Positions 44,241 through 52,018 of a stretch of 64,000 bases of DNA are shown here, piece after piece. The notes beneath the pieces are model-generated. The model saw only the letters and a list, made by a program, of their open reading frames with translations, was not told the DNA's origin and ran no database searches. The stretch comes from Fodinicurvata halophila (GTDB lineage: Bacteria > Pseudomonadota > Alphaproteobacteria > Kiloniellales > DSM-21159). The translations under genes and the position numbers were made by a program. The stretch's first letter is position 1. Every line of letters starts with the position of its first letter. The stretch spans positions 124,001-188,000 of the forward strand of contig NZ_JBHSCW010000007.1 in the NCBI RefSeq assembly GCF_042651425.1. The letters are read 5' to 3'.

Positions 44241-46016
44241 GTGATGACAGCGATCCTGAAATGGGTGCTGACGCCGCCGCCGGAACCCGAGCGCGTCCAG
44301 CCGGAGGAAGTCATCTATCGCCTGAAGGACCGGCCGCCGGTGAAGGTCCTGCTCGCCGTTGCCGGCCAGCACAGTCTTCTGGTGTTGATGCTGATGGTCT
44401 ATGCCCTGTTGGCCGCCGCGGCCCTGGGTCTGGGGTATGCTGAGACCATTTCCTACGTCAGCAGCAGCCTGTTGATCCTGGGGATCGGCACAGTGTTGCA
44501 GGGACTGCGCAGCCGCTTTACGCCCGGCGTGCCCCTGGTCAGCATTCTCAGTCCTGTGCCGCTTGCGACCTACGTCACGATTGTCAGTCTCCACGGCCTG
44601 GGGGCCGCGATGGGGGCGGTCATTGCCGCCAATCTGATCCTGATGCTCCTGGTTCCCTATCTGCCGCGCCTGCGTGCCTATTTTCCGCCCGAAGTCATCG
44701 GTGTCGTCATCCTGCTGCTGGGAATGGAACTGGTGTCCAGCGGCGTATCGCGCAGCGTCGGCCTGAATGAGGGGACCGGCGTCTCCGGCGCCCAGGCCCT
44801 TGTGGCAATCGGGACCCTGGTCGGCATTATCGCGGCCTCGGTCTGGGGGTCCATGCGCTTCCGCATCATGGCGGTGCTGATCGGGACCGTGATCGGCAGC
44901 CTGCTCAGCCTGTGGCTGGGCCTGTTCGACTTCCAGGCCCTGGAGCGACTGGAGGGCCAGCCTCTCCTGGCCCTGCCCTGGCAGAACATCAGTCTGCCGA
45001 TGCCCGAATTCGTGCCCATGGCCATTCTGCCCTACCTGATCGTCGAGCTGTTCGGGGCCATGGACCAGGTGGCGGTCAGTCTGACCATCGACAAGCTGAA
45101 CCACAAGAAATGGCGCCGCGCGGACATGAATCTGGTCTCGCGTTCGGTGATGACCAACTGTTTCCAGAACATGCTGTTGGGTGCCGCGGGCCTGATTTCG
45201 GGCGGTGCTTCCAGCGCACATGTCGGCCTGGCGCACGCCAGCGGGGTCATGTCGCGCTACGTGTCCCTCATGACGGGCGCCATCATGATGCTGCTGGCCT
45301 TCATTCCAGCGATTGCCACACTGGTTGTGCTGACACCCGAACCCGTGGTGGGCGGTATCCTGGTCTATACGGCCGCTTTCCTGATCGTGTCCGGGATGCA
45401 GCTGATCTTTTCACGCATGCTGGACATGAAGCGCAGCTTCACCGTCGGCCTGTCGATCGTGGTCGGCCTGTCGCTGTTGATCCTGCCACGTATTACCGAG
45501 CAGGCACCGGAGTGGAGCGAGACAATCGTGGGCTCTGCCTTGATGGTAGGGTCGCTTTGCGCGATCGGATTGAACCTGCTGTTCCGCATCGGAATCAAGA
45601 AGACGGCGAGCAGGGAACTGGAAAACGATCATCCCGGAGCGGAAATTGCGGAGTTCCTGGAGCATCACGGCAAGATCTGGGGCGCGCGGGAAGAGGTCAT
45701 CCGGCGTGCCGGCCTGGCAATCGGTGAAGCCATGGAGACACTGCAGGGCGCAGAGCTTATCGAAGGGCCCGTGACTTTGACGGTTCGCTTCGATGAGGTC
45801 GACGTGGTCTGCGCCCTGTCCTATGAAGGCAGAAAGCTCGACCTGGGTCAGGGAGGGCAGGTGGATCTGGACGCGTTGCTGGAGGATGAGGACGATTCGG
45901 CCCTGGACGCCGGCATGATGCAGGTCTCCTCGATGATGATCACACGCCTAGCCGATCGCGTACGTGCGTTCGAGCGGAAGGGCCGCGCCAATCTGGTGCT
46001 GCAGTTCGAGCATTGA
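44241..46016 (+). CDS. NCS2-type permease with C-terminal degenerate RsbW-like domain (copy 2)
   Basis: 591 residues, a tandem duplicate of the preceding gene with high identity along the whole length, including the identical segment LPRLRAYFPPEVIGV and the ending EDEDDSALDAGMMQVSSMMITR. The NAT position reads SSAHVGLAHASGVMSR, so the two copies differ in a substrate-contact residue (Asn versus His). The same C-terminal kinase-like domain is present and again lacks ATP-binding residues. The pair may form a heteromer or serve two related solutes. Confidence 0.8.
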   Translation: MMTAILKWVLTPPPEPERVQPEEVIYRLKDRPPVKVLLAVAGQHSLLVLMLMVYALLAAAALGLGYAETISYVSSSLLILGIGTVLQGLRSRFTPGVPLVSILSPVPLATYVTIVSLHGLGAAMGAVIAANLILMLLVPYLPRLRAYFPPEVIGVVILLLGMELVSSGVSRSVGLNEGTGVSGAQALVAIGTLVGIIAASVWGSMRFRIMAVLIGTVIGSLLSLWLGLFDFQALERLEGQPLLALPWQNISLPMPEFVPMAILPYLIVELFGAMDQVAVSLTIDKLNHKKWRRADMNLVSRSVMTNCFQNMLLGAAGLISGGASSAHVGLAHASGVMSRYVSLMTGAIMMLLAFIPAIATLVVLTPEPVVGGILVYTAAFLIVSGMQLIFSRMLDMKRSFTVGLSIVVGLSLLILPRITEQAPEWSETIVGSALMVGSLCAIGLNLLFRIGIKKTASRELENDHPGAEIAEFLEHHGKIWGAREEVIRRAGLAIGEAMETLQGAELIEGPVTLTVRFDEVDVVCALSYEGRKLDLGQGGQVDLDALLEDEDDSALDAGMMQVSSMMITRLADRVRAFERKGRANLVLQFEH

Positions 46017-46100
46017 AGGACAAGATGGGGAACAGGGCAGGCATGATTCGATCCGGCCGGCACAGACGGACAAACGTCCCAAGGGGACCCGAGGAGCAGC

Positions 46101-46859
46101 ATGCGACTTGAACTGCGCCAGGGACTTGTCCTCGTTCTGTCGGTGTTGCTGGGCTTGGCTGCAGTCTTCGCGGTAACCCAGACCCTGCTGTCCCGGGAAG
46201 CCCGCAGCCAGCAGGAAGCCCGGCTGGAGTTCCAGCTGGACAATCTGCGCGCCGACATCGAAGCCAACCTGCAGCTGGGCTTTCCCATCGACGAGATCAC
46301 GCCGGCCCAGGACCTGATCGAGGAGGCCAAGCGCAACGACTCGACCCTGCTGGCCCTCGACATCTTCACGCCGGAGGGCACCTCGCTCTACAGCACGGAT
46401 CGCGGCGTGATCGGCGAGCCGGTGCCGGAGGCCTGGCTGGCGGCCGCGGAGGGGGCCGGAGCGGAAGAACGCTGGACCTACAGCAGCCGCGGGGAAACCC
46501 TGCTGGGCCTGCCGATCCGCAACGACCTGGGGGAGACCGTGGCGCAGATCGTCAGCGTGACCTCGTCCCAGGAACTCGAAGCACGGGAATCCGGTCTGAA
46601 ACAGGCGCTGATCCTGCACGGGCTCTGGATCGTGCCGCTGGCGCTGCTGCTGGCGGCAGCGCTTGCCGTGGTGCTGGCGCGCCGGGAGGGCGGCCGGTTC
46701 CACAGGGCGGCCGCCTGCCTGCGCGGCGAGAACAGCGGCGGGGACACTGCCACGCAACTGGAAGCGGGTGCGGTCGCTGCGCATCGGAATGGCACGCGGG
46801 TCGTGGAGCGCCTGGACGACGCCGGTCGGCGCCTGGAGGAGGTCGAGAATGGCCTTTGA
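46101..46859 (+). CDS. Two-TM periplasmic sensor-like protein
   Basis: 252 residues. TM1 (about 8-27), periplasmic domain with IEANLQLGFPIDEITPAQDL and then IFTPEGTSLYSTDRGVIG and ETLLGLPIRNDLGETVAQIV, TM2 (about 172-195), and a charged cytoplasmic tail with coiled-coil character. The layout matches the 215-residue protein and the N-terminus of the sensor-MFS fusion. No enzymatic output. It overlaps the next gene by 11 bp. Confidence 0.65.
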   Translation: MRLELRQGLVLVLSVLLGLAAVFAVTQTLLSREARSQQEARLEFQLDNLRADIEANLQLGFPIDEITPAQDLIEEAKRNDSTLLALDIFTPEGTSLYSTDRGVIGEPVPEAWLAAAEGAGAEERWTYSSRGETLLGLPIRNDLGETVAQIVSVTSSQELEARESGLKQALILHGLWIVPLALLLAAALAVVLARREGGRFHRAAACLRGENSGGDTATQLEAGAVAAHRNGTRVVERLDDAGRRLEEVENGL

Positions 46860-47703
46860 CAATCGGCTTCGCGACCATCTCTCCGGGCGCCTGGGGCGGC
46901 GACTCGTGGCGCCCCTGCTGGTCTTCCTGCTGGTGTTGCTGGCCAGTCTTCCGGTCGTCTGGCTGGGCCTGCAGCACATGGAACGGGAACTCGCCAGCGA
47001 ACGCGAGGCGGCCCAGCGCGCCATGGGCGATGTCATGACGCGAGAGATCGGACGCGCCCTTTCCTATGGCGTGCCGCTGGAGGAAATTCCCGATCTCGAG
47101 AGTTATCTGGATGAAACCCGTGCGCGCCTGCCTGTGGTGGTGGCCGCCGAGGTCGCAAGCGACGGCGAGGTGCTGGCCCGCGCCGGCGATGCGCAGGCCC
47201 TGGAGAACGGCCGGGTAATGACCCTGACCCTGCAAGCCGAGAACGGTCGTGTAGCGGGGAGCCTGCGCCTGGCGCGCCAGCCGGGACAACTGGCCCAGGT
47301 TGTCGGGCCGCTCGGCCTGACGGCAGGGTTGGCCGCTGCGCTGGCCTCTCTGCTGGCGGCCCTGGGGTGCTGGCTGTTCGCCTGGCGCCCCTTGAGGGTT
47401 GCGGAAGCGGATCTGATTGCGGATATGGAACGCATTTCCTCTGGGGACTTCGCTCAGGACAGCCCCGCCCCCTCGGGCCTGCCGAGCGATCTGACGCTGG
47501 CGGCTCTGCAGGAGCTGAAGACCCATGTGAACACCCGCTGCTTCCTGGTGCGCCAGCAGGCGGCCGGCCTGCGCGCCATCGATTTCGATGAAAGCCTTTC
47601 GGCCCCGGTTTCGGCGATCATGACGCCGGTGGAAGAAGGCTGCCGCTTCCGTTCCGACTCGGTTTCGATGGGCGGCCTTTCCGCCGCAGGAGGCGGGTTC
47701 TGA
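46849..47703 (+). CDS. Two-TM periplasmic sensor-like protein with HAMP-like tail
   Basis: 284 residues from the ATG at 46849. TM1 (about 19-38), periplasmic domain with IGRALSYGVPLEEIPDLESYL and a short VASDGEVLARAG strand, TM2 (about 150-177), a HAMP-like stretch (RPLRVAEADLIADMERISSGDF), then a polar tail. No output domain. Its stop overlaps the phosphatase start (TGATG), so it is likely made in step with that protein and may be its sensing partner. Confidence 0.65.
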   Translation: MAFDNRLRDHLSGRLGRRLVAPLLVFLLVLLASLPVVWLGLQHMERELASEREAAQRAMGDVMTREIGRALSYGVPLEEIPDLESYLDETRARLPVVVAAEVASDGEVLARAGDAQALENGRVMTLTLQAENGRVAGSLRLARQPGQLAQVVGPLGLTAGLAAALASLLAALGCWLFAWRPLRVAEADLIADMERISSGDFAQDSPAPSGLPSDLTLAALQELKTHVNTRCFLVRQQAAGLRAIDFDESLSAPVSAIMTPVEEGCRFRSDSVSMGGLSAAGGGF

Positions 47704-49784
47704 TGCTGTTGCGTACACGGATCTCGCTGATCTTCCTGCTCGGGCTGGTGATCCTGGCGCTGGGCCTGCTCCTGGCCTCCGATCTGCGGGAACGGGAGAC
47801 GGAAGAGCGCTTCACCGAGGTGGCCGTAACGGGCCAGAAGGCCCTGTGGCAGCAGCTGGTAACCGGCGAAAGCACCGCTCTGGCCACCCTGGAGACGCCG
47901 ATCCGGTCCGATCGGGGTCTGGCGCGAGCGGTTGAGGAAAGGGCGCGGGCCGCCATCGGCAGTGCCATGCGCCGGCTTGTTTCGGACAGCGAGCTTGCCC
48001 CGGACGTTCTGGAGATCACGAACGCCGATGGCGAGCTGGTCTATTCGAGCAGGACCGGGATCGACACGGCCCGGACCCTGGACCTGACGAGTCTGGCCGA
48101 AGTGGCTGACGGCACCTCGCTGAGTGGCCTCTGGCAGGATCGGGGAGACCGCTTCCTCGTGGTGCATGCCTTCCCGTTGCGCGCGCCGGCAGGCGGGGCG
48201 TCAGGGGATTCCCTGGTGGTCACGCTGGGCAGCGATGCCGGCTCCCTGCTCGAGTCCTTCTCCGAGGCCATGGAAGCGCCGGCCTACCTGGTGAACCCGC
48301 GCGGCCGCATGGTGGTGGGCAGCGCCCCTGAACTCTGGGAGCGGCTCGAGCCGAAACCGGCCCTGCGCAGCACCAGCATGGAAACGATGGAGGACGACGA
48401 GCGCCTCTATTCCGTGAGCGGAGTGCCGGTGCAGGACCTGAGCGAGGGCACGGCCGGGCTGTTGGTGACGATCCGCGACGCGACGGGTCCGCTGTCCCGG
48501 CTGCAGACGATCGACCGCGTCACCCTGGCGGCTGGCCTGGGCTTCCTGCTGCTGACGGCGCTGGGGCTGCATCTCTACCTGCGCAGCTCGTTCCGGCCGT
48601 TGGAACGGGCGATCGACACCCTCAATGCGCTGGGGCGTCAGGAGCAGCAATCCGGGGAGTCCGCGCCCCGCGGCGACGAGATCGATCGCATCGGCCTGGC
48701 CATCCGGCAGCTGCGGAGCAGTCTGCAGAGCCTGAGCGACCTGCGCCTGCAGCGCGAACGGCAGCGACGCCGGCAGGAGCGCCTGATCCGCACGCGCCTG
48801 CAGGACCTGGCCGGTGCACTGGACTCCGATGCGCGCGACGAGATCATGGGCCTTCTCGAGAGCGCGCAGCAGGCCGAGGGGGCCGAAGGGCTGGCCGACA
48901 GCGCCGCCAAGGATCATGACCTGGTCTTCCTGGCCAATGTCCTGCAGCTGCTCTCGCGGCGTGTGACGGAGCAGCACCAGCGCCTGAACGACCTGATCGC
49001 CGAACTGCGCGATGCACTGATCACCAAGACCAAGCTGGCCGGGATCCAGCAGGAACTGGATATCGCGCGGCAGGTGCAGCTGGCTCTGGTGCCCACGGAT
49101 TTTCCCGTGCTCGCGGGGGCCGAGGTGCAGGGCGGCATGACACCGGCGAAGGAAGTGGGTGGCGACTTCTTCGATTTCTTCCAGCTGTCCGAGGACACCT
49201 ATGCCCTGATGGTGGGGGACGTCTCCGGCAAGGGCGTGCCCGCCGCGCTGTTCATGGCGATCTCGCGCACCCTGCTGCGGGCCACCGCGCGCTACGAGCG
49301 CGACCCGGCCCGCTGCGTGAAGAGCGTCAACGACCTGCTGGCCAGCGAGAACGAGCAGATGCTCTTCGTGACCCTGTTCTACGGCATCTTCAACACGCGC
49401 ACGGGTCGGCTCGACTACGTGAACGCGGGCCACAACCCGCCCCTGCTGGTGGGCAAGGAGGGTGCGGGACGCTACCTGCCCACGACCGGCGACATGGCCC
49501 TGGCGGTGATGGACGATGTGAGCTTCACGCACGAGTCCATCGAGGTCGGGCCGGGGGAGACGCTCTTCGTGTTCACGGACGGCATCACCGAGGCCTTCAA
49601 CACGGACGAGGAGGCCTATGGCGAATCCCGGCTGCAGGCGGTGGCGGAACGTTTGCAATGTGAGAGCGGCGTCATCGAGTGGGTCGGTGGCGTGATGGAG
49701 GACCTTGAGAGCTTCGTCGGCGAGGCCGAGCAGTCCGACGACATCACCTACCTGGCGGTGCGCCGGCGGACGGAGGACTCCTGA
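47703..49784 (+). CDS. Membrane-anchored SpoIIE/RsbU-type PP2C serine phosphatase
   Basis: 693 residues. TM1 (8-26), large periplasmic sensor domain (27-270), TM2 (about 272-292), HAMP-like and coiled-coil linker (about 293-440), then the PP2C domain. The metal-binding Asps are in GGDFFDFF (about 486), VGDVSGKG (about 506), FTDGITEA (about 625) and SDDITYLAVR (about 680). DIARQVQLALVP is the usual RsbU lead-in. It should dephosphorylate the STAS protein when its periplasmic ligand state changes, closing the partner-switching loop. Confidence 0.92.
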   Translation: MLLRTRISLIFLLGLVILALGLLLASDLRERETEERFTEVAVTGQKALWQQLVTGESTALATLETPIRSDRGLARAVEERARAAIGSAMRRLVSDSELAPDVLEITNADGELVYSSRTGIDTARTLDLTSLAEVADGTSLSGLWQDRGDRFLVVHAFPLRAPAGGASGDSLVVTLGSDAGSLLESFSEAMEAPAYLVNPRGRMVVGSAPELWERLEPKPALRSTSMETMEDDERLYSVSGVPVQDLSEGTAGLLVTIRDATGPLSRLQTIDRVTLAAGLGFLLLTALGLHLYLRSSFRPLERAIDTLNALGRQEQQSGESAPRGDEIDRIGLAIRQLRSSLQSLSDLRLQRERQRRRQERLIRTRLQDLAGALDSDARDEIMGLLESAQQAEGAEGLADSAAKDHDLVFLANVLQLLSRRVTEQHQRLNDLIAELRDALITKTKLAGIQQELDIARQVQLALVPTDFPVLAGAEVQGGMTPAKEVGGDFFDFFQLSEDTYALMVGDVSGKGVPAALFMAISRTLLRATARYERDPARCVKSVNDLLASENEQMLFVTLFYGIFNTRTGRLDYVNAGHNPPLLVGKEGAGRYLPTTGDMALAVMDDVSFTHESIEVGPGETLFVFTDGITEAFNTDEEAYGESRLQAVAERLQCESGVIEWVGGVMEDLESFVGEAEQSDDITYLAVRRRTEDS

Positions 49785-49793
49785 CGCGTCGTC

Positions 49794-50291
49794 TCAGCCG
49801 GGAAAGAATGCCGGGTGATAGCTGGCCGTTCCTCTGGGCACGGGACCGGCAAGCGGCAGCACAAGAAAGAAGTCGGGGGGAACCCCCTCCATCACGAGCT
49901 CCGGGTCGGACCGGAAGCCGAAACGGGCGTAGTAGCCGGGATCCCCCAACAGGACGCATCCGGCCCCGCCGTTTGCCTCGAGCCGTGCCAGGCCCGCGCG
50001 AACGAGCGCGGCACCAATGCCCTGTTCCTGACGGTCCGGCCGGACTGAGATTGGCCCCAGACCGAACCAACCCGTATCGGACGGCCCGATACGCACCGGC
50101 GAGAAGGCGATGTGTCCCACGAGATCATCGGCCTCTTCAGCAACGAGGGAGACGGCAAGGGCTCCCGCGCGGCGGAGTCCGGCAACGATGTCCGCCTCGT
50201 TCCCATCGGAATGCGCGGCGCCTTGGAACGCCTCCGTCACGAGCCGCGATATGGTCTCGACGTCATCGCGTCGCTCGTTCCGGATAATCAT
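49794..50291 (-). CDS. GNAT N-acetyltransferase, YhbS-like
   Basis: 165 residues from the ATG at 50291, which has a GAGAGGAAG site; the frame is open to 50393. Acetyl-CoA loop VRPDRQEQGIGAALV (about 84-98), preceded by GLGPISV, and GCVLLGDPGYYARFGF, which is typical of the YhbS group. The acceptor is unknown. Convergent with the phosphatase gene across 9 bp, so it closes the signalling array on the right. Confidence 0.85.
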   Translation of the reverse strand: MIIRNERRDDVETISRLVTEAFQGAAHSDGNEADIVAGLRRAGALAVSLVAEEADDLVGHIAFSPVRIGPSDTGWFGLGPISVRPDRQEQGIGAALVRAGLARLEANGGAGCVLLGDPGYYARFGFRSDPELVMEGVPPDFFLVLPLAGPVPRGTASYHPAFFPG

Positions 50292-50428
50292 AGCTTCCTC
50301 TCTCGCCGTGCCCCTTATACGAGGCGCCCCCCCCCGGCGTCTGTTCCTGAGCTTCTTCCTTCGTGCCTTGCCCGCAGAAGGCGGGATTGGCATCTCTCGG
50401 TAAATCCCGGTTCAAGCATCTTGCACGA

Positions 50429-51358
50429 TCAGTGTGTCATGTCAGCTATCCGGGCCGAGGTTTCTTGTGCCTGATGGCGAAGCCATTCGCAGAAATGGCG
50501 GATCTGAGGCCGGCGCAAAGCTTCCGGGCGAATATGCATGCGATAGGGCTCCGGGGCGGATAGGCTTTCCTTTACAGGAAATGGCAATTGGATCTTGTCC
50601 TCGGCGAGGTCGTGGAGCACAAATGACAGGTTGCAGATCAGCAGCCCGGCATTTGACCGGACCCCATTCAAGGCGTGGCGCATGTGCCAGTAACGCATGC
50701 CCCTGTTCGGGTCAGTGCTGCGATGGCCAAAAGTTGCGATCCATTCCGCCCAACCGGGACGGAATGAATGCCCTTCCCGCGAATGCAGATGCAACAAGGG
50801 GAAGCCGTCCAGCCGGGTCTCCGAGGGCGAATCCGCAATCCTGGCCGTGTTCTCTCGCGAGCCGACTGGCAACAGGCGGTCCGTGTAGAGAACCTCGTCA
50901 GTGTCGCTTTGCGTGTTTGCTTCGTTGGTATCAACGTGGATGTCCGCGGCCCCAAGCCGCAGAGGTACGTCGCCCTCCCCGTTGATACAGAACGAGATGT
51001 TGGGATTTCTTTCCCGGTACGCCGAAAGACGGGGCAACAGCCACAACTCGGCCCAGTCCGGATCCGCAACCATGTGGATTTCGGCAGAGCGCTGAAAATC
51101 GAGCGTCTCGCTTACACGTTCCATCGCCGCAAAGGCGGTCTGGAGATCGGGAAGCGCATGGTTCAGTTCTGCCGTCGGCGCAATCCGCGCTCGTCCGCGC
51201 AACAGCAGTTCTGTATCTAGATAGTCTTCAAGCGCACGGATACGCTGCCCCACCGCCGCTGGCGTGATGCCGAGCTCGTCACCCGCAGCCTTCAGCGACC
51301 CGGTGCGGATCGCCATCTCAACTGCCTGGAGAGCCTTGAGATGAGTGACACCGGACAT
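50429..51358 (-). CDS. LysR-family transcriptional regulator
   Basis: 309 residues. N-terminal winged HTH (AIRTGSLKAAGDELGITP, then AVGQRIRALED; about 14-45) of the GcvA-like type, then a periplasmic-binding-like effector domain. Ten bp before its start lies a perfect 20-bp palindrome. It is divergent from a DUF4242 gene, the usual layout for LysR and target. Codon use and GC are lower than in the left part of the window. Confidence 0.9.
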   Translation of the reverse strand: MSGVTHLKALQAVEMAIRTGSLKAAGDELGITPAAVGQRIRALEDYLDTELLLRGRARIAPTAELNHALPDLQTAFAAMERVSETLDFQRSAEIHMVADPDWAELWLLPRLSAYRERNPNISFCINGEGDVPLRLGAADIHVDTNEANTQSDTDEVLYTDRLLPVGSRENTARIADSPSETRLDGFPLLHLHSREGHSFRPGWAEWIATFGHRSTDPNRGMRYWHMRHALNGVRSNAGLLICNLSFVLHDLAEDKIQLPFPVKESLSAPEPYRMHIRPEALRRPQIRHFCEWLRHQAQETSARIADMTH

Positions 51359-51368
51359 GACGAAAGCG

Positions 51369-51388
51369 TACCTTTATCAGGAAAGGTA
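51369..51388. promoter_or_regulatory. Palindromic operator between LysR gene and DUF4242 gene
   Basis: TACCTTT-ATCAGG-AAAGGTA, a perfect 7-bp inverted repeat with a 6-bp spacer, 10 bp from the LysR start and 104 bp from the divergent gene. A degenerate half, CCTTCCTTTC, follows near 51408. It is the best candidate for the LysR site; it does not form an exact T-N11-A. Confidence 0.55.
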
Positions 51389-51492
51389 GTTAGCAAGTGT
51401 ACAAAAGCCTTCCTTTCTTCGGCAAAAGAAAACTTGCGTCGCGCAGGCCGCATCAGGTTGGCACGATGCGGATTTAGCGAAGGGAAACTCCG

Positions 51493-51777
51493 ATGAAGTA
51501 TCTCAGACGCTATCTTGTCGAACGCGATATACCGGGAATCGGTGACATGTCGTTGACGGAACTTTGTGGCGCAGCACGCGCGGCGAACCAGGCGCTGGAA
51601 TCGCTTGATGAAGCCATACAATGGCAACACAGCTACATCGCCGGCGATAAGGCGTTCTGTATCTATCTGGCGGAGAACGAAGACATAATCATACGCCATT
51701 CCGAGATAAGCGGCATTCCGCTATCTCGAATAGTCGAAATTCCCCAGATCATTGATCCGCTCACAGCGAACAATTGA
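51493..51777 (+). CDS. DUF4242 small protein
   Basis: 94 residues. The pattern YLVERDIPGIGDMSLTEL, AAARAANQALESL, IQWQHSYIAGDKAFCIYLAENEDIIIRHSEISGIP matches DUF4242, a small ferredoxin-like-fold family that includes a nickel-binding Streptomyces protein. The Trp-x-His-Ser and Cys residues are potential metal ligands. Visibly lower GC than most of the window. Likely controlled by the divergent LysR protein. Confidence 0.75.
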   Translation: MKYLRRYLVERDIPGIGDMSLTELCGAARAANQALESLDEAIQWQHSYIAGDKAFCIYLAENEDIIIRHSEISGIPLSRIVEIPQIIDPLTANN

Positions 51778-51784
51778 TACGGAA

Positions 51785-51803
51785 GACGCCTTGTGAGGGC
51801 GTC
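51785..51803 (+). terminator. Possible weak hairpin terminator after DUF4242 gene
   Basis: A perfect 6-bp stem GACGCC / GGCGTC with a 7-base loop, 8 bp after the stop codon. There is no T-run after it, so intrinsic termination is doubtful. Confidence 0.35.
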
Positions 51804-51844
51804 ATGAATGCGACGGCAACCCGATACCACCACAGACCCTCCGG

Positions 51845-51892
51845 TCCGGAATTCCCGGTCGACTCTAGGGATCCCTGATCCCGGGCACGCGT
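51845..51892. other. Palindrome-dense, polylinker-like segment
   Basis: Within 48 bp are TCCGGA, GGAATTCC, GTCGAC, GGGATCCC, CCCGGG and ACGCGT. The stretch GTCGACTCTAGGGATCCC differs by one base deletion from the SalI-XbaI-BamHI part of common cloning polylinkers. It lies in the 241-bp gap between the DUF4242 and methyltransferase genes. It may be chance, a recombined palindromic element, or an artefact. Confidence 0.4.
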
Positions 51893-52018
51893 TCCTGGCG
51901 ACGGCAGGGCTTGGATGACCCAAGCCGCCTGCCGGATCAACTGGGGGTGAGCGCGCCGCGGTGTTATGGACCTGTGAAGGACCTCTCCCCCTCGAAGCCG
52001 AGTGAAAGGAGGTTGGAC

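Noticed and set aside
43632..45236. 534-codon minus-strand open frame across both permease genes
   Set aside because: Shadow of the permease coding sequence; it spans the intergenic gap and has no start context.
48201..49658. 485-codon minus-strand open frame inside the phosphatase gene
   Set aside because: Antisense to the PP2C domain, whose metal-binding residues are all present on the other strand.
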